DNA from: JAZNLR01 sp045579195
GTDB lineage: Bacteria; Bacillota; Clostridia; Christensenellales; CAMQZB01
Reading direction: 5' to 3'
NCBI GenBank assembly: GCA_045579195.1
Contig: JAZNLR010000098.1
Coordinates: forward strand, 1 to 8,774
DNA length: 8,774 bases
Shown: piece by piece, positions 1 through 6,322 of the stretch
Position numbering within the stretch: the first letter of the stretch is position 1
How the letters are laid out: every line of letters begins with the position of its first letter
Notes under the pieces: model-generated
What the model saw: the letters and a program-made list of their open reading frames with translations, nothing else
Told to the model about the DNA's origin: nothing
Databases searched by the model: none
Position numbers and translations under genes: made by a program

Positions 1-710
1 CTCCCCTCTTCGGGCGGTATTACCACCGCAAGGACGGCGCGCCGCTCGACATCGCCTTTCACGGATACCGCGGCACGGCGTTTCGCGATATGTGCGGCGG
101 TTCACGCATCAGCTTTGAAACGGAACACAATCTCCTTCTCGTCGATCAACGCGCACACGGCTTCAGCAAAGGGCATACGGTCACATTCGGCCTTCGCGAG
201 CGCTTTGACTGCCTCGATTGGATTGCGTATGCAAAGCAACGCTTCTCCGACGACGTGCAAATTTTGCTTTATGGCGTTTCCATGGGCGGTGCAACCGTGC
301 TTTATGCGTCCGAATTTGTCCCCATCAAGAACGTCCGCGGTATCGTTGCAGATTGCCCTTTCACCTCCCCGAAAGACATCATCTGCAAGGTCTGCGAAGA
401 TCTTCATCTGCCGCCAAAGATCTTCTTCCCCCTCATTGCTCTGAGCGCAAAAATCTTCGGCAATTTCTCTCCGAATTCCGAATCCTGCATTGACGCCGTC
501 AAGAAAGCTGGCGTTCCCATCTTGCTTCTTCACGGCGAGGAAGACGAACTTGTTCCCTGTGAGATGAGCGCAGAAATTGCAAGATCAAATCCGCTGGTGG
601 AATTTCACTCCTTCCCGGATGCAAAGCACGGAACGAGCGCGATCGTCCATCCGGAAGAATATTGGCAGGTCACCCTTGCCTTTATCAAAAGAGTTTTTAA
701 AGAAGACTGA
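1..710 (+). CDS. Alpha/beta hydrolase (5'-truncated by window edge)
   Basis: A serine hydrolase of the alpha/beta fold whose substrate cannot be named. The reading frame is open from base 3, well before the first in-frame ATG at base 90, and already encodes the HGYRG oxyanion-loop motif (bases 60-74), so the true start lies outside the window. The nucleophile elbow GVSMGG puts the serine codon at bases 279-281. A catalytic aspartate fits the GEEDELVP segment and the histidine fits AKHG near the C-terminus, so the triad looks intact. About 235 codons are visible. Related YqkD-like hydrolases have roughly 300 residues, so perhaps 70 N-terminal residues, often including a membrane anchor, are missing here. 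The gene ends just before its own terminator and is separate from the SOS-type operon that follows. The fold is clear; the biological role is unknown. Confidence 0.88.
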   Translation, partial: PLFGRYYHRKDGAPLDIAFHGYRGTAFRDMCGGSRISFETEHNLLLVDQRAHGFSKGHTVTFGLRERFDCLDWIAYAKQRFSDDVQILLYGVSMGGATVLYASEFVPIKNVRGIVADCPFTSPKDIICKVCEDLHLPPKIFFPLIALSAKIFGNFSPNSESCIDAVKKAGVPILLLHGEEDELVPCEMSAEIARSNPLVEFHSFPDAKHGTSAIVHPEEYWQVTLAFIKRVFKED

Positions 711-719
711 TTCCCTTGT

Positions 720-749
720 GGGCCGATTTTCCTCGGCTCATTCTTTTTT
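720..749 (+). terminator. Rho-independent terminator after the hydrolase gene
   Basis: A 7-bp stem, GGGCCGA (720-726) with TCGGCTC (733-739), contains one G-U pair and closes a six-base loop. It is followed by a T-rich tract at 741-749. It lies ten bases after the hydrolase stop codon and separates that gene from the downstream promoter. Confidence 0.8.
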
Positions 750-759
750 GAAAATTATA

Positions 760-773
760 CGAACAAATGTTCT
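760..773 (+). promoter_or_regulatory. LexA (SOS) box 1, near-perfect
   Basis: The sequence CGAACAAATGTTCT matches the Bacillota LexA operator CGAACRNRYGTTYC at 13 of 14 positions, with both GAAC/GTTC half sites intact. It sits just upstream of the -35 element of the radical SAM operon. LexA bound here would repress the operon until RecA-stimulated LexA cleavage after DNA damage. The repressor assignment is inferred from the motif and from the repair-type genes downstream. Confidence 0.8.
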
Positions 774-780
774 AATTTGC

Positions 781-809
781 TTGACAAACTGTGATATGCG
801 TGGTATATT
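781..809 (+). promoter_or_regulatory. Sigma-A-type promoter of the radical SAM/DUF4130 operon
   Basis: A perfect -35 TTGACA (781-786) is followed after 17 bp by TATATT (804-809), with a TG two bases upstream of the -10 as in extended -10 promoters. Transcription should begin near base 816. That is after the ATG at 791 and inside LexA box 2, which rules out the longer reading of the first gene. The promoter looks strong, in keeping with tight repression and strong induction. Confidence 0.8.
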
Positions 810-810
810 A

Positions 811-824
811 TAAACAAATGTTCG
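811..824 (+). promoter_or_regulatory. LexA (SOS) box 2, weaker, over the transcription start
   Basis: TAAACAAATGTTCG keeps the right half site GTTCG and the same AAAT centre as box 1, but the left half is degraded from CGAAC to TAAAC. It begins just after the -10 element and covers the expected transcription start, where a bound repressor would block RNA polymerase. Its centre is 51 bp from that of box 1, close to five DNA helical turns, so both sites face the same side of the helix. Cooperative binding is an inference. Confidence 0.6.
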
Positions 825-841
825 CAAATGGAGGCGTCGCT

Positions 842-2086
842 TTGGACTTTGAGACACGAATTAAAATCCTGACCGAAGGCGCGAAGTACGACGTTTCCTG
901 CTCCTCCTCCGGCAGCCCGCGCTCAGCGAAAAAAGGACAGCTTGGCAGTCCTGCGCTTCCGGGCTGCTGTCATTCCTTCACGGCGGATGGGCGGTGCATT
1001 TCCCTTTTGAAAATTCTGATGAGCAACCGCTGTTGTTATACTTGTAAGTACTGCGTCAATCGCGCAGGCAACGATGTTCCGAGAGCTTCATTGTCGCCCG
1101 ACGAACTCTGTTCGCTCACCACCGATTTTTACCGCCGCAATTATATCGAGGGGCTTTTCCTCTCCTCTGCCGTTGAAAAGAGCCCAGATCACACGATGGA
1201 GCTTCTTCTTGAAACGGTCATCAAGCTTCGCAAAGTTTACCGATTCAACGGATATATTCATTTGAAGGGCATCCCCTCTGCGGATTATTCCCTGTTGGAA
1301 CGCGCCGCGCGATATGTCGATCGCATGAGCTTAAACGTGGAGCTTCCGTCCGAACAGAGTCTAAAGACGCTTGCTCCGCAAAAGAGCAAGGACGGCATCA
1401 TCATCCCAATGCGTAAGCTTTCCGCACAGCACGCGGAGGAAAATTCAGCGCGGCACCGCTTCCTTCCTGCAGGCCAGACAACACAGATGATCATCGGCGC
1501 AACACCGGATCGCGACAGCAATATTCTTGCGCTTTCACAGGCGCTTTACGACCGATTCTCTCTCAAGCGCGTGTATTACTCGGCATACGTTCCCGTTGGT
1601 GACAGCAAGCTTCCGAGCGTTCCGGGCAGTCAAACGCGCGAGCACAGGCTCTACCAAGCAGATTGGCTTCTTCGCTTTTACGGCTTTCACGCAGACGAAC
1701 TGCTAGAAGAAGGCGAAGACCTCTCCTTGGACGTCGATCCGAAAAGCATGTGGGCGATCAGACATCCCAACGTCTTTCCGGTTGAAGTCAACCGAGCGCC
1801 GTTTGAACTTCTCTTGCGTGTTCCGGGGATTGGAACAAAGTCCGCTTGGCGCATCGTCAACGCCCGACGGCACGGTAACCTTACGTTTGAAGATCTCATC
1901 AAGATGCGCGTCGTGATGAAACGTGCGCGACATTTTCTCACCGTCCGCGGTAAATTCTTTGGGTTTGACGGAAATCGAGAGACGTTGCGACTTCTCCTCT
2001 CCGCACCCGACGCGGCAGAAGAATCCTCGCAAATTTCCTTCTTTGACCGCGAATTACAATCTGCAGTCTTAACCGGAGAGTTTTAG
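842..2086 (+). CDS. Putative DNA modification/repair radical SAM protein with C-terminal HhH motif
   Basis: Predicted radical S-adenosylmethionine enzyme of the group annotated as a putative DNA modification/repair radical SAM protein (TIGR03916-like). Its reaction is not known. The start is set at TTG 842: GGAGG at 830-834 lies seven bases upstream, and the N-terminus then reads DFETRIKILTEGAKYDVSCSSSG, as expected for the family. The ATGs at 791 and 819 fall in the promoter and the LexA box. The protein has 414 residues. The 4Fe-4S motif CxxxCxxC is Cys64, Cys68 and Cys71 (CCYTCKYC), followed by the TIM-barrel half. A helix-hairpin-helix DNA-binding motif, VPGIGTKSA, lies around residues 327-335. 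Two further cysteines, Cys42 and Cys43, precede the cluster. The DUF4130 gene follows after one base, so the two are surely co-transcribed. The SOS-box promoter supports a DNA-damage role. Confidence 0.9.
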   Translation: MDFETRIKILTEGAKYDVSCSSSGSPRSAKKGQLGSPALPGCCHSFTADGRCISLLKILMSNRCCYTCKYCVNRAGNDVPRASLSPDELCSLTTDFYRRNYIEGLFLSSAVEKSPDHTMELLLETVIKLRKVYRFNGYIHLKGIPSADYSLLERAARYVDRMSLNVELPSEQSLKTLAPQKSKDGIIIPMRKLSAQHAEENSARHRFLPAGQTTQMIIGATPDRDSNILALSQALYDRFSLKRVYYSAYVPVGDSKLPSVPGSQTREHRLYQADWLLRFYGFHADELLEEGEDLSLDVDPKSMWAIRHPNVFPVEVNRAPFELLLRVPGIGTKSAWRIVNARRHGNLTFEDLIKMRVVMKRARHFLTVRGKFFGFDGNRETLRLLLSAPDAAEESSQISFFDRELQSAVLTGEF

Positions 2087-2087
2087 A

Positions 2088-2840
2088 ATGATTTACACAT
2101 ACGATGCAAGCCTTGAGGGTTTCTTTTCCTGCGTCTTCGTTGCATACAGCAAGAAAGAGACCCCATCTCTCATCACCGCGCAAAGCTTTCAACCTGCCCT
2201 TGGCGAAGAAGTTCGCCCCATTCAGACCGATCAAGAGCAAGCAAGCCGCGTTTCTTATGCAATCGAACGGCATCTGGGAATAGACGGAATTCACGACCTA
2301 AAGTACGCCTTTGCAAACTGCGATCCATACCGCGAAACGGTCATCCTTCGATTTCTCAGGCTCGTTTTCAAACACGGCAACAAGACGAGAACGATGTTTT
2401 CCGAACCTGCGGTCATTGAATTCAACCAGTTGGTTTACGCAACGAGCCACGAGGTGCATCGCATGAAAGGCTTTCTTCGCTTTTCCAAGAGCACGAGCGG
2501 AATTTATTACGCGAAGTTCGAGCCTGACCATGACGTGATGGAATTCATCCTTCCACATTTTGCCGCAAGACTCAATGACAGCACATTTGTCATTCACGAC
2601 TTAAAGCGGCATAAAATGGGGCTTTACGACGGAGAAAAGCAACTTGTCGTCAAAACGGACAAACAGGTCATTTTGACTCTTTCCGAAGACGAATTGGCTG
2701 TTCGCAAGCTCTGGCAGGAGTACTTTATCAACGTCAACATTCCTGAGCGAAAACGGGAGCGTCAGCAAATGCAATTCTTACCCAAGCGATATCGCAAGCA
2801 CATGACTGAATTTGACCAATTCAATCAACCTTCCCAATGA
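2088..2840 (+). CDS. DUF4130 / TIGR03915-type DNA metabolism protein, partner of the radical SAM protein
   Basis: A 250-residue protein of the DUF4130 family, which is consistently encoded next to the radical SAM protein found here. In some bacteria this domain is fused to a uracil-DNA-glycosylase-like domain. No such extension is present in this copy. Family landmarks are HEVHRMKGFLRF (121-132), YYAKFEPDHDV (140-150), LPHFAARL (155-162), IHDLKRHKMGLYD (169-181) and the C-terminal block from the EYFINVNIPERKR segment (211-223) to QMQFLPKRYRKHMTE (227-241). The ATG follows the upstream stop by one base, with GGAG at 2075-2078. A role beside the radical SAM enzyme in DNA repair or processing of modified bases is inferred from family association and the SOS operator. 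No activity can be stated from the sequence. Confidence 0.88.
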   Translation: MIYTYDASLEGFFSCVFVAYSKKETPSLITAQSFQPALGEEVRPIQTDQEQASRVSYAIERHLGIDGIHDLKYAFANCDPYRETVILRFLRLVFKHGNKTRTMFSEPAVIEFNQLVYATSHEVHRMKGFLRFSKSTSGIYYAKFEPDHDVMEFILPHFAARLNDSTFVIHDLKRHKMGLYDGEKQLVVKTDKQVILTLSEDELAVRKLWQEYFINVNIPERKRERQQMQFLPKRYRKHMTEFDQFNQPSQ

Positions 2841-2867
2841 AATTCACACAAACACTCACTTTACAAG

Positions 2868-2905
2868 GCAAAAGGGATGCTTTTTTAGCATCCCTTTTGT
2901 TTTGC
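2868..2905 (+). terminator. Rho-independent terminator of the radical SAM/DUF4130 operon
   Basis: A perfect 11-bp stem, AAAAGGGATGC (2870-2880) with GCATCCCTTTT (2888-2898), encloses a seven-base loop and is followed by GTTTTG. It lies 27 bases after the stop codon. The A-rich 5' flank may let it act on the other strand too, but no minus-strand gene ends here. Confidence 0.85.
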
Positions 2906-2920
2906 CTCTCGCCGAATCGC

Positions 2921-2949
2921 TTGACATATATTAAAAAACCTTGTAAAAT
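2921..2949 (+). promoter_or_regulatory. Promoter of the ilvBN operon
   Basis: A perfect -35 TTGACA (2921-2926) and a -10 TAAAAT (2944-2949) are separated by 17 bp, with TG immediately before the -10. Transcription is expected near base 2956, which gives a leader of about 270 bases before ilvB that is filled by the T-box element. Confidence 0.8.
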
Positions 2950-2955
2950 AAATCC

Positions 2956-3212
2956 ATAATTGAATTCTTTGCAAGAGAAGAGAAAGAACGAAAAGTTTGG
3001 TTTCGGAACAGAGATCCGCGCAAGACGGCTGAGAGCGCGGCAAGCCCTTTTTCGGTAGGTCGGCTCTTCTGCATTTGCCCCAACGCTTCGCTTTTAAGGC
3101 AAACGGTCCCCCGTTATCGGAACTTCGAGTGGTCCTTTCATTTGAAAAGGGCAAACAGAGTGGTACCGCGTTTCTTCGTCTCTGTCACACAGTGTGTGAT
3201 GGAGATTTTTTT
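2956..3212 (+). ncRNA. T-box leader of the ilvBN operon, candidate valine (GTC) specifier
   Basis: A tRNA-responsive transcription attenuator. The invariant T-box AGAGTGGTACCGCG lies at 3157-3170. The base after TGG is T, which pairs with an A discriminator as in tRNA-Val, -Ile and -Leu. The antiterminator forms from ACAGAG (3155-3160) with CTCTGT (3180-3185) and competes with the terminator hairpin. Stem I appears to be closed by GAAGAG (2977-2982) with CTCTTC (3064-3069). Its distal part is the CCGCGC/GCGCGG hairpin (3016-3021 with 3035-3040), whose loop resembles known T-box distal loops. On the 3' side of the specifier bulge, GTC at 3059-3061 is followed by a purine, which suggests valine. 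The T-box call is firm; the specifier is tentative. The region holds no protein gene. Confidence 0.92.
3179..3212 (+). terminator. T-box-controlled terminator upstream of ilvB
   Basis: A 12-bp stem, TCTCTGTCACAC (3179-3190) with GTGTGATGGAGA (3194-3205), contains two G-U pairs. It is followed by seven T residues (3206-3212). Its 5' arm shares CTCTGT with the antiterminator, so uncharged tRNA should prevent its formation and allow read-through into ilvB. Confidence 0.9.
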
Positions 3213-3226
3213 ATGGAGGTGCTTTG

Positions 3227-4834
3227 ATGAAAGGCGCATTTGCTGTCATCCAAACCTTAATTGATCTCAACGTCAAAACCGTCTTCGGATATCCCGGCGG
3301 CGCGGTTTTGTCCCTTTACGATGCACTGTTTTCCCTGCGCGATCAAATCACACACATTGAAACGGCGCACGAACAAGGTGCAGCACACGCAGCAGACGGC
3401 TATGCTCGCGCAAGCGGCGAAGTCGGCGTCTGTATCGCAACGAGCGGCCCAGGTGCGACCAACCTCGTCACAGGCATTGCGACAGCGTATATGGACAGCA
3501 TCCCGCTTCTTGCCATCACAGGCAACGTTCCCCTCTCCCTTCTCGGGCGAGACAGCTTCCAAGAGGTCGATATCACGGGCATCACCATGCCCATCACAAA
3601 GCATAATTACATCATTAAGCACCCTTCCGATATCGTTCCGACCCTGAGCGAAGCATTCTCACTGGCGAACAGCGGAAGAAAGGGCCCTGTTCTTGTTGAC
3701 ATTCCAAAAGATATTTTGGAAGCCGACGTTGAATATACTGCACCGACCTCAATGACGTTTGAAAGTTGCGAGGACCTTGATGACCTGAAGACGGCTGTCA
3801 AACTCATCAATGAGGCAAAACGCCCTGTCATCTTTGCGGGCGGCGGCATCATCTCAAGTGGAGCAAGCGCGGAGCTTACTGCTCTTTCGGAGCGCTGCGA
3901 TATCCCCGTTGCACTCTCGATGATGGGCCTTGGCGGTTTCCCTTCTTCCCACCCGAACTTTATCGGAATGCTTGGCATCCACGGAAACCCTTCGTGCAAC
4001 CTTGCCGTGAAGAACTGCGACCTCGTCATTGCCGTCGGAACGCGCTTTTCGGATCGCGTCACAGCAGAGCGCTCTCGCTTTGCAAAGCGTGCAAAGGTCA
4101 TTCACATCGACATTGACAACGCAGAAACAGATAAGAACATCAAGGCAGACAGCAAATTGATCGGAGATGCAAAAGCCCTTCTTTCAAAGCTTGCCGCGTC
4201 CTGCAAGCGCGCAAATCGCGAAACATGGTTGAGCGAATGTACCCTTCAAAAGGAAGCGCTTTCTGCATCCGACAGCGTTCTTAACACGCGCAACGTCCTT
4301 CGGTATCTTTCCGAAAACAAGGGAGACCGACTTTTGGTCACAGACGTTGGCGTACATCAAGTCATGACCGCGCAGGAGTGCGCATTTGACTTCCCTCGTA
4401 CGTTCATCACAAGCGGAGGTCTTGGAACGATGGGCTTTGGTCTCGGCGCAGCAATCGGCGCTTGCATCGCAACAGGAAAACCCGTCACGTTGATTACCGG
4501 CGACGGATCTTTCCGCATGAACTGCAATGAACTTTCCACGCTCGCACGACTTCAGCTTCCCATTTCCATCCTTCTCATCAACAACCGCGCGCTTGCGATG
4601 GTCCGTCACATTCAAAAGACGGCGTTTGGTGGAAGATTCTCTCAAACAGAACTTTGTGACGACGTCAATTACGTCGCCCTTGCCGCGGCATATAACATTC
4701 CTGCGCGCACGCTCAATTGCGATGCAGAAATCGAAACTGTCCTTTCGGAAGCACTCTTTGCGAATCGCCCCTTCCTTGTGGAATGTGTCGTCGATCGCGA
4801 CGAAGCTGTTGTCCCTAACATCAAAAACGTTTGA
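3227..4834 (+). CDS. ilvB: Acetolactate synthase, large (catalytic) subunit
   Basis: Thiamine-diphosphate enzyme that condenses two pyruvates to 2-acetolactate, or pyruvate with 2-ketobutyrate to 2-aceto-2-hydroxybutyrate. This is the first common step of valine, leucine and isoleucine synthesis, in the cytoplasm. ATG 3227 is chosen over TTG 3224 because GGAGG (3215-3219) is then seven bases away. The protein has 535 residues, slightly short for the family. The pyrimidine-binding domain carries the catalytic glutamate (Glu49 in AHEQG) and the RDSFQEVDITGI segment (108-119). The cofactor-binding domain carries GDG (425-427) and NN (452-453), the ThDP/Mg motif. Oddly, where many family members read MVRQWQ, this protein has MVRHIQ (458-463), so the tryptophan linked to 2-ketobutyrate preference and to sulfonylurea binding is isoleucine. 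ilvN follows eight bases later. Confidence 0.96.
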   Translation: MKGAFAVIQTLIDLNVKTVFGYPGGAVLSLYDALFSLRDQITHIETAHEQGAAHAADGYARASGEVGVCIATSGPGATNLVTGIATAYMDSIPLLAITGNVPLSLLGRDSFQEVDITGITMPITKHNYIIKHPSDIVPTLSEAFSLANSGRKGPVLVDIPKDILEADVEYTAPTSMTFESCEDLDDLKTAVKLINEAKRPVIFAGGGIISSGASAELTALSERCDIPVALSMMGLGGFPSSHPNFIGMLGIHGNPSCNLAVKNCDLVIAVGTRFSDRVTAERSRFAKRAKVIHIDIDNAETDKNIKADSKLIGDAKALLSKLAASCKRANRETWLSECTLQKEALSASDSVLNTRNVLRYLSENKGDRLLVTDVGVHQVMTAQECAFDFPRTFITSGGLGTMGFGLGAAIGACIATGKPVTLITGDGSFRMNCNELSTLARLQLPISILLINNRALAMVRHIQKTAFGGRFSQTELCDDVNYVALAAAYNIPARTLNCDAEIETVLSEALFANRPFLVECVVDRDEAVVPNIKNV

Positions 4835-4842
4835 GGTCTTTT

Positions 4843-5358
4843 ATGAAGTACATTGTCTCAACACTTGTTTCCAACAAATCCGGCGTCCTGACCCGAATTT
4901 CGGGGATGTTCGCACGCCGTGGATATAACATCGACAGCTTGACTGTCTGCAATACCGAAAATCCTGACTTTTCGCGCATGACAATTGTGGTAAACGGCGA
5001 TGAATACATCCTTGATCAAATCACAAAACAACTCGATAAGCAATTTGAGGTCAAAAAAGTCATCCAGATCGAGCCCTCTTTCTCGGTCTTACGCGAGCTT
5101 CTCATCATCAAGGTTGAAGCCCCGGCTGCCGTTCGCTCGCAGATCATGGAAGTTGCCGACGTTTACAAGGCAAAGTTTATCGACCTCTCCCCTCGCTCGG
5201 TCATTTTGGAGCTGACGGGTGAGCCTGACAAAATTGACGGCTTTATTGAAGTCATCCGTGAATACGGCATCATTGAACTTGCACGGACGGGCATCTCCGC
5301 GTTAACGCGCGGGGCTGACTCGATCCGCGAATATAAAGAATCTGAAAAGGAGTTTTAG
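4843..5358 (+). CDS. ilvN: Acetolactate synthase, small (regulatory) subunit
   Basis: Regulatory subunit that activates the large subunit and gives feedback inhibition by valine. ATG 4843 is used: it starts the conserved MKYIVSTLVSNKSGVLTRI ACT domain, and GAGG lies at 4833-4836 across the ilvB stop. The in-frame TTG at 4831 would only add MRSF. The protein has 171 residues, typical for the family. The ACT domain covers about 1-78 and the C-terminal ALS_ss_C-type domain about 80-160, ending in the usual ISALTRG. Asn11, Gly14 and Asn29 match positions known in E. coli IlvH to take part in valine binding, so allosteric control is probably retained. The symbol ilvH is equally valid. The flavin-reductase-like gene follows after two bases. 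Confidence 0.95.
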   Translation: MKYIVSTLVSNKSGVLTRISGMFARRGYNIDSLTVCNTENPDFSRMTIVVNGDEYILDQITKQLDKQFEVKKVIQIEPSFSVLRELLIIKVEAPAAVRSQIMEVADVYKAKFIDLSPRSVILELTGEPDKIDGFIEVIREYGIIELARTGISALTRGADSIREYKESEKEF

Positions 5359-5360
5359 TC

Positions 5361-6290
5361 ATGAGCAGTTTTGAAAACCTTCGCATCGTGGACAATTTTT
5401 ATCAGACGTCCCTCTTTTTCCCTATGCCTACTGTTATTATCAGCACGATCTGTGAAGATGGAACGACCAATCTCGGTCCGTATTCTTTGGTCCAGCCATA
5501 CTACGTCGCAGGCAAGGATTATTATGCGATGTTGCTCTGCTGCCGCAACTCTTCCAACACAGCGCAGAACATCCTTCGCAACGGAAAATGCGCAATTAAC
5601 TTTATCACCGACGAACCAAGGACCTTTAAGGAAGCAGTTAAGCTCTCCTGGCCGGGAGATAAGCCCAGCGAAAAGATGCCCAAGTGCAAATTCCGTCTGG
5701 AAGACAGCTTGATCGCAGAAGAGACAGGCGAAGCACGCCCGAAGGTCCTGACCGACGCAATTGAAGTGATCGAATGCACATGGATGCGCGAGCTTGACAA
5801 CGCAGATAAGGATCTTCCCGGAAATCTTAACGGATATGAACCGCCTTATCACGACTTCAACGGAATCACCAGCCAGTTCGGCGCACATTTTATTCTGCGC
5901 ATTGATAAAATCCTGATGAAGAAGAAGTATCGCGATGCCATCATCCGCGGAGTCAAGGCAAGCGACTTCCCCAACCTCCCGGTTGATTACGGTTATCGTG
6001 ATAGCAAAAACTTCTGGTTCCACAGAAAAACACGCATGAGAGCAGAGCTTTTGCAGATGCGTCAGGCATCTCTCGCCTCCGTCCGCTATGCCGCGGAACG
6101 CGCTGACGACGTCGTGAAGTTCACTGATGAAGCGTTGAAGACCGTTCTCGGCGTCCCCAGAGTCTTCCTTCCTCTCGTTTTAAGAGGCTGTGTTGATTGG
6201 GCAAAGGAGAACAACGTCACATTGGTCACCGAAGAGCACATGAAGATCATCAGCGACAAACGTGCAAAAGAAAAGAACAAAGGAAAGTAA
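5361..6290 (+). CDS. Flavin-reductase-like (FMN-binding split barrel) protein with PCP_red-like C-terminal domain
   Basis: Likely FMN-binding oxidoreductase or flavoredoxin-like protein; electron donor and substrate are unknown. The start ATG has AAAAGGAG at 5345-5352. Residues about 15-190 fit the flavin-reductase-like split barrel: MPTVIISTICEDGTTNLGPYS (22-42), a segment around NSSNTAQNI (63-71) and NGKCAINFI (74-82) match the usual core. After a linker, residues about 250-300 (LGVPRVFLPLVLRGCVDWAKENN, then TEEHM) look like the small helical domain at the C-terminus of light-independent protochlorophyllide reductase subunits (PCP_red). That domain is usually short and helical and also occurs in non-photosynthetic proteins. 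The gene is the last in the ilv operon, two bases after ilvN, where ilvC is more usual. The split barrel is fairly sure; the second domain is tentative. Confidence 0.8.
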   Translation: MSSFENLRIVDNFYQTSLFFPMPTVIISTICEDGTTNLGPYSLVQPYYVAGKDYYAMLLCCRNSSNTAQNILRNGKCAINFITDEPRTFKEAVKLSWPGDKPSEKMPKCKFRLEDSLIAEETGEARPKVLTDAIEVIECTWMRELDNADKDLPGNLNGYEPPYHDFNGITSQFGAHFILRIDKILMKKKYRDAIIRGVKASDFPNLPVDYGYRDSKNFWFHRKTRMRAELLQMRQASLASVRYAAERADDVVKFTDEALKTVLGVPRVFLPLVLRGCVDWAKENNVTLVTEEHMKIISDKRAKEKNKGK

Positions 6291-6296
6291 AAAATA

Positions 6297-6317
6297 AGCC
6301 CCCGTTTTTCGGGGGCT
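6297..6317. terminator. Bidirectional terminator between the converging ilv and trpB operons
   Basis: A perfect 8-bp stem, AGCCCCCG (6297-6304) with CGGGGGCT (6310-6317), has a five-T loop. On the plus strand it is followed by TTCCTTT. On the minus strand the run AAAAAATAA before the stem becomes a T-rich tail. It therefore serves both the flavin-reductase gene and the transglutaminase-like gene, whose stop codons are 32 bases apart. Confidence 0.9.
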
Positions 6318-6322
6318 TTCCT

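Noticed and set aside
791..841. Longer N-terminus for the radical SAM gene, starting at ATG 791 or ATG 819
   Set aside because: ATG 791 lies between the -35 and -10 elements and ATG 819 lies in LexA box 2 next to the transcription start. TTG 842 has GGAGG seven bases upstream and gives the family-typical N-terminus.
2885..3154. 89-codon minus-strand ORF within the ilv leader
   Set aside because: The region is fully explained by the promoter and T-box RNA on the plus strand, and the ORF has no recognisable protein features.
3213..3227. Mini-ORF ATG GAG GTG CTT TGA (MEVL) overlapping the ilvB start, with one Val and one Leu codon
   Set aside because: It has no ribosome binding site of its own, starts directly after the terminator T-run and contains the ilvB GGAGG. 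Four codons are too few to separate from chance.
5355..6023. 222-codon minus-strand ORF opposite the flavin-reductase-like gene
   Set aside because: A shadow frame of a gene with a strong ribosome site and recognisable fold; the antisense product shows no family features.
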